A DNA stretch of 64,000 nucleotides from Sporodiniella umbellata. Taxonomy: Eukaryota > Mucoromycota > Mucoromycetes > Mucorales > Rhizopodaceae. The notes under the pieces were generated by a model, which ran no database searches, had not been told where the DNA came from, and worked only from the letters and a program-made list of their open reading frames with translations. Below are positions 33,033 through 46,359 of the stretch, in pieces (within the stretch, counting starts at the first letter, position 1; each line of letters begins with the position of its first letter). The stretch is taken from contig JAIXMR010000002.1 in the NCBI GenBank assembly GCA_025677835.1, positions 248,001 through 312,000 on the forward strand. Reading direction: 5' to 3'. Position numbers and translations under genes: made by a program.

Positions 33033-34194
33033 CGATCGTGCCTCTATTTCATTGTAGTTTATTTGTGGTTATTCAAGACAAAGAAAAGCTAAAAAAAGCC
33101 CCAGGGGAACAGCATGAATTTCATTATTCTCCGATCTGTGTCTGTGTTTTGGCTATCTTTGGGAGATGTAACACTTATCAATGTAATACGCTAAAGCGTT
33201 ATTCTTTATTTACTACTCCTTTTGTAAATTAAATGCCTGACGTTGCATGGTTAAAATAGGGAGGGGGGATTCCTTGATTGATTCTTTGTTTTGTTCCTTT
33301 TTACTAGCAGACAATTAGGAAATGAAATAATGTAGATCGAATGATTGTAAGGAATAACAATAATAAAAACTTAGTGCAATGAAAAAGCTTGTATGAGCTT
33401 ACAAATAAAAAGAATAAATTTGATCACAACATAAAATTTAAGTTAAAAAAAAAGCCTTTCTCTTGTTTTTAGCAAAAGAACCAAGCCCTCAGTGTTTTTG
33501 GCGTTTGACCTCGACGTATTGCAACAAGACCCCTTTAGACTTATTTAAAGATAACTCTTTAAGTTCCATGCATGTACATGTCTCTTTTACTAAACTGTAT
33601 GTTATTTTGCAATATTAGTGCAACGTGTTTTGTTTTTATTCTTTTTTTGAAAAATATAGTTAAAGTTTGTGATTTTAATAGAGAGCGGGTCTGTAACTGA
33701 AGTAATATAATCAACTTGCGAATCATGTCAGGTACTCCGCTAAACACAATGATATTATCTATTGACAGTTTCAGTAGTTTCTAGAAAATGAGCCAAGTAT
33801 TTATAACTTGTATATGGTAGTTGAGAGCAAGAAAAGTTTCACTGATTTTTACGAAACCATTAACTAATTCGAGGCAGTGTAAGGTTCAAAGTTTTGTTTG
33901 TCTCACTAGACTGTATGTACCTTATCAGACCCATCGCGTGATATCAATCAGGGCTGCTCTTAGCTGTGAAGTCGTATGTAGTATGTTACGTTGTATACAC
34001 GGATAGTCTTGTGCTAAAAAATGTCAAGTGTGAATACTTTGCTAGTTCTTCTATGCGGGTATAAAACTTCAAGCTGAATACGAACTTTGCTTGCTAATCT
34101 AAGCATAACATAACGTACTATTGACTAAAACAGTATTGTTGCAGAAAAGAGTTACTTTATTTAATGTTTATATTCTAAATATGAATCGTTTTAT
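32884..34194. other. Intergenic, 1.3 kb; TA/TG microsatellite at 33001-33032
   Basis: Upstream of the carotenoid oxygenase and downstream of the ER J-protein gene. Contains a (TA)n-(TG)n microsatellite and several A runs. Short open frames here (e.g. 33821-34006) have no recognisable features. No light- or mating-responsive element is claimed. Confidence 0.5.
33001..33032. repeat. (TA)n-(TG)n microsatellite
   Basis: About 19 bp of alternating TA followed by about 14 bp of TG, upstream of the carotenoid oxygenase. Useful as a length marker; no function implied. Confidence 0.9.
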
Positions 34195-35496
34195 CTAAAG
34201 TTCTTGGTGTACTAGTTTGGGCATGTCACTGGGGTATTTAGTTCCTTGGCTTAAACCTACGAAACAAAGATGAATGGATTGATATTAAATATCCTATGTA
34301 CTATACATTCGATGGCCTCTTGATTGATTTCAGTGGGAAAAACAACTTGATATTCAACAAACAGATCACCATGTCTGTGCTCGTTGTCCTCTAAAGGCAT
34401 TCCTTGTCCTTTGATTGTTTGCACAAACCCATACTGAGTAATCCCATCTCTTTTAAGCTCTACTTTCGAATGATCCAAATGTGTAAGGGACTTACTAAAC
34501 CCAACCAATGCTTCAATAAGTGTAATGTGTTGAATTGTATACAAGTTATCGCCTCTTCTTTCAAATGTAGGGTGAGGTGCGGTATTGACCACAAATACAA
34601 CATTTCCAGGAATTGTGTCAGGATATTCATCTGATTCTTCTTCCAGTGTCTAGGCGCAACTAGTTAGTATCAAAACTGAAAGTGTTTCTGTCTACTTACA
34701 ATGCTTTTCCCGTTCTGCATGCCCTTTTCAATACGAACTGTATAGTTTTCATTTCCTCTGGCAACCTTTTTTCCAGAGCATACAGGACAAACATGTTTAA
34801 TCTTCTTTCCTTTGCCTCCACAATCATGACAGTGCTGCTGGAATTGTTGAACCATACCAGGACCCATTTGGATACGCTTGATTACCATACCGTGTCCGTC
34901 GCAAGTGCCGCAGGTCTCTATATCTTCAGGTCGACGTGCTCCGCTTCCTTGACATTTTTCGCATAAAACTTGTTTGGCGATATCCATTTCAACATTAGCC
35001 CCATTATATAAATCTTCCAAAGATACTTCTAAAGGAACTGTGACATCAGGCCCGCGATTCTCTTGTTGTTGTCTTTGTCTACTTCCACCGCCAAAGAAAT
35101 GCGAAAAGATGTCGAAAGGATCGTGGAAAGGGCTTCCACCTCCACCTCCTTGATTTTGTTTAAGTCCATCTTCGCCATAACGATCATAGATGCTCCTTTT
35201 TTCGTCATCCATCAGCACCTCATAAGCTACAATATATGATGAGTGTTATGATAGGTGACAGCTGTATATCTGCATTCTTTAGCTATACCGTTTGCAATTT
35301 CCATAAATTTTTGTTCTGCGCTTTTATCGTTTGGATTTTTGTCAGGGTGATAAACTCTGGAAAGTTTTTTGTAATGTCGTTTGATCTGTGCTTTTTGTGC
35401 ATCTCTAGGAACGTCTAAAACCTCGTAATAGTCTTTTGCACATACAAGAGCCGTAAATAAAAATACAGCCAACAGGGCCAAAGTTAAAGAACGCAT
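34195..35496 (-). CDS. SCJ1: ER-lumenal DnaJ co-chaperone (Scj1/ERdj3 type) ending in HQEL
   Basis: Exons 35496-35289, 35226-34700, 34649-34307 and 34256-34195 give 379 aa. Order: signal peptide (about residues 1-20, [17 protein letters not shown]), J domain with YHPDKNP (HPD triad), Gly-rich linker, and a Cys-rich zinc domain with four CxxCxGxG-type units ([32 protein letters not shown]). The two-part substrate-binding C-domain follows. The last short exon ends in VHQEL, a variant of the HDEL/KDEL ER-retrieval signal. The protein should stimulate the ATPase of the ER Hsp70 (BiP/Kar2) and help fold or degrade secretory proteins. A reading through the third donor at 34306 would miss exon 4 and lose the retrieval signal, so the splice matters. 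Confidence 0.92.
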
Positions 35497-35617
35497 CTTT
35501 TTATCTGTGCACGTAAAAAAAAAAAAAAAGGGCTTTATCGCTTACGAAAAATCTTCGTGTCTTTTTTTTTTTTAAAAAAAAAATGTATATTTGTTGGAAC
35601 TTTATTGGATAATATTT

Positions 35618-38600
35618 TTAATGAGCAGTAAGACCATCCTTAGTATGAGTAAAGACAAGACGGCTTTGTAAATCGAAGGGACTACCTGAATAAACCAAAA
35701 ATTCTTGCTCCTGCAAAGAGGAGCCTAGGCCGTATATATCGCGAATGTTGGAAGTCACGAATTGAACAGCTTGAGCTTCACTAATGCTGTTTTCTTGAGG
35801 AGAAGTGGCAGACAACCATCCTGCGTCCCAAGCCAGGTTACGGGCGAAACCGTCTCCAGATATACCTACGCCTATTTTAACTCCATAACGATGAAGAACA
35901 TGAGCCACAGTACCATTCGTTAAAGGGGCCCCAGAGAGGCAGTGTAGGGTATCGAAAGTAGAGGGGGTGCACAGTGTAGGGCGTAGTATAACAGGAATAT
36001 TAACCTCAGCTAAATGAGGTGCTACCAAGTGGGCTTCGGTTCCTCCAGAGATTACAAATTTAGCCTGAGGAAGATGATCGCGCTTTAAGATAATCAAAGA
36101 CGCAATCTCATCTTTGTTCACAGCAGAGATAATAGTCGGGATTTCTCCACGCGCCGCTTGGCCATAATGATTTTTGTTTTCCAAGTTTCCCGTCAGCAAT
36201 TGACGGATGAAACCAATTTGACTAGAGATAGTGGGAAAAACATCTGACTTTACACTGTCTCCTACTTGAAGATGAAGAGCTACTACAGGCGAAATAATAG
36301 CACCCTCAGTAAGAACTAAAGTCAAGTCAATAAATCGCTTTTGTTTTATGAGTCATGTATACCTGAATCTGCACTTGTTTTGAAAGCAGTAGAAATACCA
36401 ACAACCACATTGCCAGACACAGGGGCTGTTATAGAAGTCAACACGCCTCCTTTGTATGCTTCTTCAAGGTGGCGAGTACCCAGCTTGAGGCCGTCTACTG
36501 CAAACACGATATCTTTGGCGTCTTGTGATGCACTAGGGCGAATCCGTCCATCACCTGTACTTTGTTCACTAGGTATTTCCACCAATCCAAGGCTCGATCC
36601 AACGCCAATGAGACCCTAAAAAACAAATAAAAACAAAAAAGGCGTTTTCAACTAAAACATTGATTTGCAAATAAACTTACAGGAAGAACATATCCACCCT
36701 GAAGGTCATATTCAAATGCTTTCTCTAAAGACGCTGTACGGCTGCAATCCAACTCGGAGCAAAGAAGAGAGCCATTTTGAAACACAAGGTCTATGGGACC
36801 CTCTTTTGGTTCCTGATTCAAGAAGGAGTATCCCACATTTTTCAAAACAAAATTTTTAGCGCCTTCCATAGCTTTAGCGTTTTGCTTCTTTATCTGTGAT
36901 TCTACAGTTGTTTTTTTTGAAGGTATAGACTTGATAGGGCGTTGATCGAACTGAGGAATACCATCGATAAAAACTTGTAGAGGCGAGGCTCCCAATTCAA
37001 GAGGCTCGCGGTCCCAAATAACAATGTCTGCATCATAACCTACCTTAAGCGAGCCTACACGGTGACCCAAGCCGATGGCATGAGCTGGAACAGATGTAAC
37101 TGCCTTGAAAGCTTCCTGTGCAGGCAAGCCATAGTGAGTAGACTTGGCAGCCTCAAAAATGAGATGTTGTGAGTTAATAACTGGGTGATCGCTTTTGAGT
37201 GCAACAGGTATGCCAGAGTCGAAAAGAATCTTGGGTGCTTGAGGGATAGCCTGGAAAGCTTCTTTTTTGTAGCCCCAATTGTCTGCGAAGGTAGCAACTG
37301 TGATGTTGTTTTGAGCGCGTTTAATTATATCAGGAATACGGTAGGCATCTAAAGCATGGTGAAAAGCACTAATATTAAAATTAAATTCTAAAGAGTGTCG
37401 AATCATAGCCTCAATATCGTGGGTTTCGTAACAATGAATGTTCAAAAGTACATCGCCTCTTAACAAAGCTACTAATGACTCTAAGCTTAAATCTTCGGGA
37501 AATGGCGTGTCGAATCGAGAGCTTGTTTTTTCTGCTGCTAAACACCAATCGTCTTGCTGTTGCATCAACTTTTGTGCTCTAGCAAACTCTTTACGGAAAA
37601 GATAAGCCTCCCCAAGACCTAATCGGAAGCGTACCGGCTATTAACTTTACTTTTAAAATAAGAAAGAAAAGTACTTACGTGTAGATGGCATTTGACCTTT
37701 GTTGCCATATACTTTCTAACTCATAGAGTTAGTGAAAAGACTCTAGTACTATCTATTTTTACCTTTGGGTTTTCGCCACAAGCCATTTTCATCCATCTCC
37801 ATTTCTTATCAGATTCACTTAAATTATATTGTACAAGCATATCCTCGTTACTGAGAGTAGACACACGACGGTACTTGAAAGCAAACGCTTCACCGCCCAT
37901 CAAGTTACCAGAGCCTGGTAGTACTAGGGCAGTTGTAACACCACCTGATGACACAATTCGAATGGCGTTATCAGAAGGGTTAAAGGCATCAAGAGAGCGA
38001 ACATAGGGTGTGATAGGCGATGTCTCTTCATTGGTGTCGTCCGTACCACGGAATGCTGGCCATGAAGAAACACCTGCGTGACTAAAGGTCATGTAAGATA
38101 AGTTGTATGTGTATATATACACAACAAAGTCCTTTTACCTATGCATATCTACCAAACCGGGACTTACAACGTGACCCTTAACATCAATAACTTCAACTTC
38201 ATCGCTTTTAACAATGTCTTTCTCCACTTGGCGAACAATCCCCTTTTCAATATAGATGTCCATCTCGTTTAGTATATTTCCTTGACCATCCCATACCACA
38301 GCGTTCTTTAATAATATGGGTTTTTGATTAGGATCCGATCTCGGGTTCTCACGAGCTTCATCAGCTTTATTATCTGCTCGCTGCCAATTTCTTGAAATCG
38401 CTTGACATTTGGTTTTCCCGGCCTCCATAGTCAATTGGGAAACTCCCGAATTGATTGAAAAAGAATTCCTTTGACTCGGTAATAATGAACTCTCGGGTAA
38501 AAAGAAAGCGCATATACCAATAATCATAGCAACAATCACTAATAGTATGATGGCAATAACTGCTGATTGTTTACGTAACCATTGTTTCCACAATGCCGAG

Positions 38601-38680
38601 CGCCTATCGTTTAACAAAGGGCTATTACTAGATCCTTCTTCGTCCCGTTGAGGAATAGAAGAATAGCCTGAGGTAGACAT
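35618..38680 (-). CDS. Membrane-anchored amidohydrolase
   Basis: Exons 38680-38139, 38081-37763, 37715-37679, 37618-36681, 36615-36363 and 36315-35618 give 928 aa. A Ser-rich cytosolic tail with SPLL is followed by a single membrane helix (about residues 42-63), so the enzyme is probably type II with its catalytic part in the lumen or outside. The catalytic part shows amidohydrolase features: DMHSHAGV (metal-binding HxH, about 178-183), NIHCYETHD (about 360), SDHPV (about 447), then a second large domain that may be a duplicated or inactive hydrolase half. Family members deaminate or hydrolyse ring or amide substrates with Zn or Fe; the substrate is unknown. Exon 3 is only 37 nt; I fixed it by phase and by the continuous KKVYGNKGQMPSTRLGEAY join. 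Confidence 0.82.
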
Positions 38681-38832
38681 GGATAAGTAAAAAAAAAAAA
38701 AAAAAAAAAAAGGCAAAAAAGATCAAGCTTTTTGGTTTTTCACGTCTTGTTTATTATTCGATGCCAGCATAGACTCAGCTCAAGAGAAAGAAAAACTTTT
38801 CCCCCTTTTTTTTTCAGGATCCAATACATTTT

Positions 38833-39782
<950 letters not shown>

Positions 39783-40366
39783 TTGGGGATATTAGTAAGA
39801 ACAAAAAAGAAAGAAAAGAAAAAGAAAAAGATAGACGGACTCTGTTTTTCATTTTGTGATTCGGAAACGGAGCAAAAGCTTTGCACTAAATTCTATAAAC
39901 AGCAGCCTATTTTTTTTTTAAAAAAAAAAAGAGGAAGAGTAAAAGAACGCTTTGTGATATTGGTTCTGAAAAGACTTTACAACAGTCTTTGTGACTCCTT
40001 CTTATCTTGGTACAAGGCCATCTATTAACGCAGTAAATACCACTAATCCTACTAGACTTTCATGACGTAAAGCTGTCTGTATCTATCTTGGTGGGAGTAC
40101 AGACGCGATAAAAAAAAACCCCCCTAAAAGTAGCTTCCCCGTCTAAGTATCTTACATGTTTTGATTTGCTTTAGGCACAAGAAGTAAGGTACGCTTAGTA
40201 TTCACTTTATTTAATTTTGTAGAATATCCCTGAAAAAAAAAAAAAAAAAGCGTTCAGCCTCTTTGAATAACAAACTGCGCTTCGTTTTCTGAAAAAACTG
40301 TGAGGCTCAAACAAGTTGTCTATTTAATAGCTCAAGAGTTTGCCTAAAGACAGTGTTTTCGATTTC

Positions 40367-40402
<36 letters not shown>

Positions 40403-41457
40403 GGTTTGACTGAGCATTTATGTACAATAGTAAACACAAGTACTTGTTGTACATTTTTCGTAGAAATACTATCAGTCAACCGGGTTACAGCGACTGTAAT
40501 AAATTCTTTATTATTACCCTTAATCCAAAACGTGTAGAGAAACGAGTTCATATTCCTCTGAATTCTAGCTTAACAATGCAGTCCATTGATATACAAAATC
40601 CATGTTTCTATCATACTCTTTACTCTAGTGTTGTTTGAGACAAATGTTTCTTTAGCAAGACATGGTCTTTGATTTATTTTTGTTTTGTTTTCCCCCAATG
40701 CCTATTACTATTACAAATGTTCTTTTATTGATTCCTCTAGCTAGTGTACACCAAGCTTTAATTCTGTTTGGCTAATTCACCTTTTAGAATACTCTTATGA
40801 GAGTTTTAGTAGATGAATTCAGCTAGCCTATCCAAACACTTTATCAGTAAAGTTGCAGAGTGAAAGAAGGCTTCCTTTATGTTTTATGATGTGCACACAC
40901 AAAGTGTTTTTTGCAAGTTAGCCATAGGCACTCGTTGGATTGTTCCTTTTTGCAAAGCACATGACACCTTCGGTTCGTAACTCAGTATCTATGATGCGCC
41001 AGGTTTTAAGGGCAGAGATCAAAGACTTCCTTTGTCTTTGTTCTTGGTCTAGCTTTGGCTAAAGCTCTTTTGAGGGTGTTGATTAAACCACTTGTGGATA
41101 AAAAAAAAGAAATCTACTCTTTCCAGCCGTTCGTTCTGACTGTTAGTTTTGTGGAACGGTGTAGGATGAATCTCTTTTTTTAGAATACAACGATACATGT
41201 GGTTAACACAAGAAGGAAAGGGTCTGTTCTTTACTAGCCAATCGCTATCATTGAAAAGGTATTTCCAAAGTTAGACTTCATGAGAAAGTCAGTCATATTG
41301 ACGTGTGTTTAGCTTCGCAAGCTTTGTACCCGTTCTCGACAAGATCTTTTTGTAACATTGATGATTAAAACAAAAGAGAGGTCAGAAGCCGTTGAGAAAT
41401 TTTCAAAAAAAAAATTAAAAACTGGATGGCCTTTTATTCTAGAAATCGTTTTCTAAA
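39783..41457. other. Intergenic, 1.67 kb, no supported gene
   Basis: AT-rich with A runs, the longest about 28 A at 40371-40397. Short frames at 39783-40028 and 40420-40638 are low-complexity and without recognisable similarity. Contains the promoter of the Rab-like gene at its left end. Confidence 0.5.
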
Positions 41458-42944
41458 CTATGAGCTCTTTTTGCTTTGTATATCGTTCTGTACGTTCTTT
41501 TGCACGTCTTTTTGTGTATTATTCTCGGCTTTTCCCTGTAAATCTTTCTGTGTGTCCTTTCCATCTTTTTTTGCTTCTTCCTTCTTTTCTTCCACTTCAT
41601 TTACAGTAGCATTTTTTACTTCAGGGGATGATGGCGAAGTTGAACAAGGTGAGGTGGGTGTGGATACTGTAGAGCTCTCAGTAATGGCGTCGTACCATTG
41701 TTGTTTTGTTTTTCCGTTTAAAATAGCAACGATAATGACAGACATATTGTCATAGCCGAGGCCGTTGCTTGTTTGCTCATCAGCAAGACAGTGATCCATC
41801 ATGTCTTCACAAATTTCTTCCAGTCTCTTGCCAAGTTTAATGCCCTTGTGTACAAACTCAACAACTTCTTGGTTTGACATGCAGTCCCATATACCGTCAC
41901 ATGCCAATACAATAAACTCATCGTCTTTAGTGATTTGGTGATCAATTAAATCAGGGTTGGCTGTACATTTTTTGAGTCAGTCTTTTGTTATTTTGTGTTT
42001 TTTTTTGTATACGTACATGTTACCACCTGCTCTTCTGCTGGGAGATGCTCGCTTTGCTTAAATTCGAAATCGCCAATAGCTCGAGACAAGGCCAGGTTTC
42101 CTTTTTTTTTTTTTTTAGACTTGCTTTTCATAAAAGAGTATTGACCTACCATTTACACGTCCGAATTCTACAAATCCTCCAGCCTTTTGAATTCTGTCCA
42201 TTTCTGTTTGATCTGTAGGTTTGTGATCATAAGAAAGAGGCTTTGCCTTTCCAGAAGTACTGATGATAGCTCTAGAATCACCTGCATTGGCCTGGGGAAT
42301 GGTTAGCAAAAAAAAAAAAAAAGCTGCTATGAATCTTTATATAACCTACCACAATAATATGATTGTCCTGTGTTATTAATGCAGTAACAGCTGTACAGCC
42401 TGAAGGGTCCGTAGCATACTTGCTATCTAAACACTAGGTGTAAGTCTCTAACGCCTTTTTGTATTATTGACATTGGTATTGTTTTTTTTTTTTTTTTTTT
42501 TTTTTTTACCCGCCAGTAAATCTTTATCCAAAGAAAGGAACGCATCCTTAAACGCTTCCTTATACTCCTTCTTTTTAAAGTGTTCGCTTTCGAGTAATTT
42601 TCGATACAAAGACTCGCCTGTGTATTGCGCAATAGTAGAGCCTATTTACTCTGCATAAATACAAACGCCTACAAAATAGGCTGGCGCTCTTACCTCCGTG
42701 GCCATCAAAAACACCAAAAAAACTGAGCTCGGTATCGCCTAATTTTAAGAGCGTGGTATGGGCATCTTCCATAGCTAAAGACAAAACATTAGCTTTTAGT
42801 TCAAACAAAGAAAAAAAAAAAAAAAAACAATAACTAATTACTCAATCTCCAGCCTTGCATGTGAGAACATCCATAGAAGTATTTGTTATTGGCATCGTAA
42901 GTGGATGTTTTGTTAGTGTCAGGTTCAGATAAAGTTTGTCCCAT
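41458..42944 (-). CDS. PP2C-type Ser/Thr protein phosphatase (Ptc2/Ptc3-like)
   Basis: Seven exons (42944-42842, 42774-42694, 42641-42510, 42426-42350, 42291-42150, 42100-42017, 41960-41458) give 373 aa. PP2C signature motifs in order: [56 protein letters not shown] and GYDNMSVI. The acidic residues that bind Mg/Mn are all present. The start MGQTLS fits N-myristoylation (Gly2, Ser6). A Lys/Glu/Gln-rich tail of about 55 residues follows the domain. In yeasts this group dephosphorylates stress MAP kinases and checkpoint kinases. Intron 3 carries a T run of about 26 next to the splice site, a likely place for assembly slips. Confidence 0.93.
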
Positions 42945-43995
42945 CTTGTTTATGTTCTTTATTTTTGGAAAGAGTAAAAGAAAAAAAAGAAAAAAGAAAC
43001 GAGAGAAATGAAAGAGGAAGAGAATGGGCTCACGTGATGTCTTCTAGACTCTTAATTTCAATGCCCACATTAATGATCCACATCCCAAAAATAGTTGCTT
43101 ATTTTAAAAAAGGAAAAAGCAACAGCGATTATGCTATACCGCGTTTTTCCTTAATAAGACGCTGACTGTCTGAAACACTATGGTTAGACAGCCGTACGTT
43201 TTTTTACTTTTATTTTTTTTACTTTTATTTTTATTTTTCACTTAACAAGCACTATTCATGTCTTTAAATCAAAGTGTCTTCTGTGTGCCCACGACTTCAT
43301 CCGATTCTCTCCGACAAGCAACTGGCCGCGTTTTATATCGGGTGAGCTCACCTTATGACTTATCACTTATCAATGATCGTCTGGTCTATTTCGCTTTTTC
43401 AAGACAATTGAAATTGATTTTATACAATTGGACGTGTCTTTTTGCTTCCATTCAGCCAATCATAAAAGAGTCATTCAAAACTCACGGCTTAGTTCCGGAC
43501 CGGCAATTTTGAATACCATGACGTCAAAGCGCTCACCAAGATTGACTTGGGTTTTGATAGAGCGAAAATCTGTGGACATAGAACTCGATGCTATCGTAGT
43601 ACAGATAGTGTCTTGGGGAGGGAAATGATGGCTATTGAGCCACTACAGAACCCACTGCTCACAGTGGCAAGCTTTGACTCTATACATTTCGACATTTACA
43701 GTATCTTTTGCTTGCTGTAGAGTTGTTTTCGAGGGATGTTTAAAATCGTACCTGGCAAATTTTTAGTACGTTTTTCCTTTCTCAAAACGCGTGCAAATAG
43801 TTTGCTTTCAATCATAGATAAAAAGAAGAGAGGTCAGTTTGGCATACGATGGTGCTCTCTACCGTTTTCTTTGACTGGGTTGCTGATGTTCAATATGGCT
43901 TGAAACTTAGCAATGTAAAACATCTCAAGTCTAGATGAAAAGTCTTTTTTTATTTTTATCATTGACTTTCAAAACGAAACCTATGATCTACTGTA
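42945..43995. other. Intergenic, 1.05 kb
   Basis: Upstream of the PP2C gene and downstream of the multipass membrane protein gene. An 84-codon plus-strand open frame (43258-43512) begins with ATG but shows no motif, no conserved phrase and no clear splice structure, so it is left uncalled. The promoter of the PP2C gene is expected at the left. Confidence 0.45.
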
Positions 43996-45059
43996 TTACG
44001 TAGACAGCAAGGGTGTTCTTTCGCCTATACCATTTAGCCAGTGACTGAATCTTCTGTTCAAGCGTTCCAGCCAGTTTGGAATAAGGGTTCTTGCAACGGC
44101 ACTTACTAAAACGCCGACGACAATAAGTGCAACCGTGTGAGGTGCTCCTTCCAAGAAGACAGCAGCACCTAAAAGGATCCTAATAGCACAGAAAACATAA
44201 GTTTCTTTCCTTATTTTATACAATCAAGCTTTACCAGGCAGTAGTCAAGGAGTAGACCCAGTCCTTTCTGTGGGAATAGTCTACAAGATGAAGGGCAATG
44301 AAGCCAATAACTGACAAAACCAAAACGTGAGCCTATAGCGTGTTAATACATTTGAAAACACTCAACAGATATTACCAGTTGACTGTGTTTTGTATGGTCG
44401 CTTAGCTGGAATACTTGCCAAAGCACAAGGAAAAGTGAATAGGCAGTGTAGATTGAGAAAGGAGCATTGATAAATGCATGGTCTACTCCGTTACGGGGTG
44501 GGTAATCAAAAAAGCGGTGATAAATAAACACAAGTGTAGCCAATTGCCATAAAAGTCCAACAAAAGCAAAGATGTTCAGTTTAGAATACTGAAACAAGTT
44601 AGTTTTGTCATCGTACTTTTGCAAATTTTTTTACCCATAAAAATGAAACGCCTCCGTTTAAAACTGTAACTAACAAATACCAGTAACCAATAGCCTCATA
44701 GACATCTGATGTATTTATGCAAGTAAGTAATCTTTACGCTCTCCTCTGTTTCAAACCTTTAGGCGAGCTTGGAAGATATTGATAGATAGTAAATCCAACA
44801 AGTAAAAAGTGTAAGGTACCAGCTAAAATGATGGCAAAATCTCTTGGTCCAAAGTCATAGGAATGACTCAGGAACCTTTACAAAAAAAAAAAAAAAAGGG
44901 GGAAAGTAACAGTCAGAACACGAACTTTGCCTTTACAAAAAAAAAAAAAAAAAAAAGAAAGAAAGCTTACCACCCAGAAAAGCTAAAGCCTTGGGAAGCT
45001 ATCAAGAAAATAGTAGCTAAAGTGTTTGCCAACTTGATTTTGAAATCAACGTTGCCCAT
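43996..45059 (-). CDS. Multipass membrane protein of unknown function
   Basis: Exons 45059-44971, 44875-44757, 44705-44635, 44588-44376, 44332-44235 and 44179-43996 join in phase to 257 aa. About seven hydrophobic segments are visible (around residues 10-28, 45-65, 75-92, 97-115, 135-155, 165-182, 195-222), so it is integral in a membrane. I do not recognise the family. A Trp/Tyr/Phe-rich second half (INAPFSIYTAY, VLWQVFQL) vaguely recalls TspO-like proteins, but the match is weak. The tail GERTPLLST contains an ExxxLL acidic dileucine, a sorting signal often used for vacuole or lysosome delivery. That location is inference. The A-rich introns 1 and 2 lie close to the start. Confidence 0.75.
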
Positions 45060-45153
45060 TGTTAATAAAATAGAAAAAAAAAAAAAAATAAAGAAAAGAA
45101 AATGATGTCACTTTTTTTTTTAAAAGATTATTTACACAAAAAATTATTTGGCT

Positions 45154-46359
45154 TTATTTCTCTGCCCTTGACGCTTCCAAAGCCAGTGATCGGGCAACCA
45201 GTCTATCTGCTTCTTCTGTACGATTACTTTTGATATGCAGCTTGATTAGGGTTGTGTACATGCTTTTGATGGGTTGGATGTTGTAACTTTCTATCATATA
45301 ATCAATAAGAGCTTCTGCCACCTGGGGTCTTTTCATTTTTATAGCTTGGTGTTTAAATAGATGCTCAAAAATATATAGATTGGGTTTAATGTTTGCTTGT
45401 TGCATTTCTGTAAACGCGTTCTTGGCTCCTTCTATATCATCGCACACGCAGTAGGCTTTGATCAGCGCATCGTAAATCTTGACGTTTTTGTAAATACCAT
45501 ATTGAGGTATCAGTGTCTTGTGAACATAATAAACACCAGTGACATTCTTTGCTTTGCCATGAGCTTCCAAAAGCGCTTCAAAGGTGTCCTGTGTGGGTGT
45601 AAGTATTTTGCTTGGAGGTGGCGATTTATGAAAAAGAGGTGCAGATAGTGGAGTGTAGACAGCTATTTCCGGGGTCTGGAACCATTGGGTAATAAAATTG
45701 GGTTGTTCTTTCAACGACATAAAGTTCTCTTTAAATAATCGATCCGCCTCAGTAGCATTTCCCATACGTCCGTTGGTTTTTATCAAGATATTGTAAGTCT
45801 CCACATTAGGGCGAACTTGGCTTTCTAGGAGTTCGTCAAATATTTTAAAAACCTGTTCATATTTATGTGCACTAAGAGCCGTCTTCATATATAAATTATA
45901 GCTTTCTTCGTTCTTTGCAGTCATCTTGCTCCAGTGAATCTTAGCAGATTCCCAGTCGCGTAGTCGTTGGCAAATGTTTAAAATCAAATTGTAGTCTCGA
46001 GCTGCCAATTTGTAGTGGTTTGCTTTAGCGATCTCCATAATCTCTTCAACACACTTTTTGTGGTGTTTGAGGTATTGGTACTGGTAATGATGATCGTCTT
46101 TGATAGCAAATGTTTGAATCGCCATAGAGTGGTACTGAATAGGTAGTTTGCTGATTTGATTCGATGTATGAAGGTCAACATAAGATTTCCAAACTGTTGG
46201 CGCGCGACAACGGCGGATGGCCGATAGTAATCTGTTTGATACTTGCTCTAACGTTACAGGTTTGAGTTGAAGAGAATCGGAATAACCATGATGTAAACGG
46301 CGGATCCGGTTCTGAGCCAAGAGGTTCGGAGCCCTTTTGATGAAGCAATTCTGAAGCAT
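45154..46359 (-). CDS. Pentatricopeptide-repeat protein, probably mitochondrial
   Basis: Single-exon gene of 401 aa. The N-terminus (MLQNCFIKRAPNLLAQNRIRR) is basic, Ser/Leu-rich and free of acidic residues, as in mitochondrial targeting sequences. PPR motifs of about 35 residues are recognisable, e.g. TYNILIKTNGRMGNATEADR, YDALIKAYCVCDDIEGAKN, the following IKPNLYIFEHL and YTTLIKLHIKSNRTEEADR. PPR proteins bind organellar RNA in a sequence-specific way and act in its processing, stability or translation. The target cannot be read from the sequence. It lies 95 bp upstream of the multipass membrane protein gene start on the same strand. Confidence 0.85.
   Translation of the reverse strand: MLQNCFIKRAPNLLAQNRIRRLHHGYSDSLQLKPVTLEQVSNRLLSAIRRCRAPTVWKSYVDLHTSNQISKLPIQYHSMAIQTFAIKDDHHYQYQYLKHHKKCVEEIMEIAKANHYKLAARDYNLILNICQRLRDWESAKIHWSKMTAKNEESYNLYMKTALSAHKYEQVFKIFDELLESQVRPNVETYNILIKTNGRMGNATEADRLFKENFMSLKEQPNFITQWFQTPEIAVYTPLSAPLFHKSPPPSKILTPTQDTFEALLEAHGKAKNVTGVYYVHKTLIPQYGIYKNVKIYDALIKAYCVCDDIEGAKNAFTEMQQANIKPNLYIFEHLFKHQAIKMKRPQVAEALIDYMIESYNIQPIKSMYTTLIKLHIKSNRTEEADRLVARSLALEASRAEK

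Noticed and set aside
43258..43512. 84-codon ATG-led frame upstream of PP2C
   Set aside because: No motif or splice support; it lies in the presumed PP2C promoter region.
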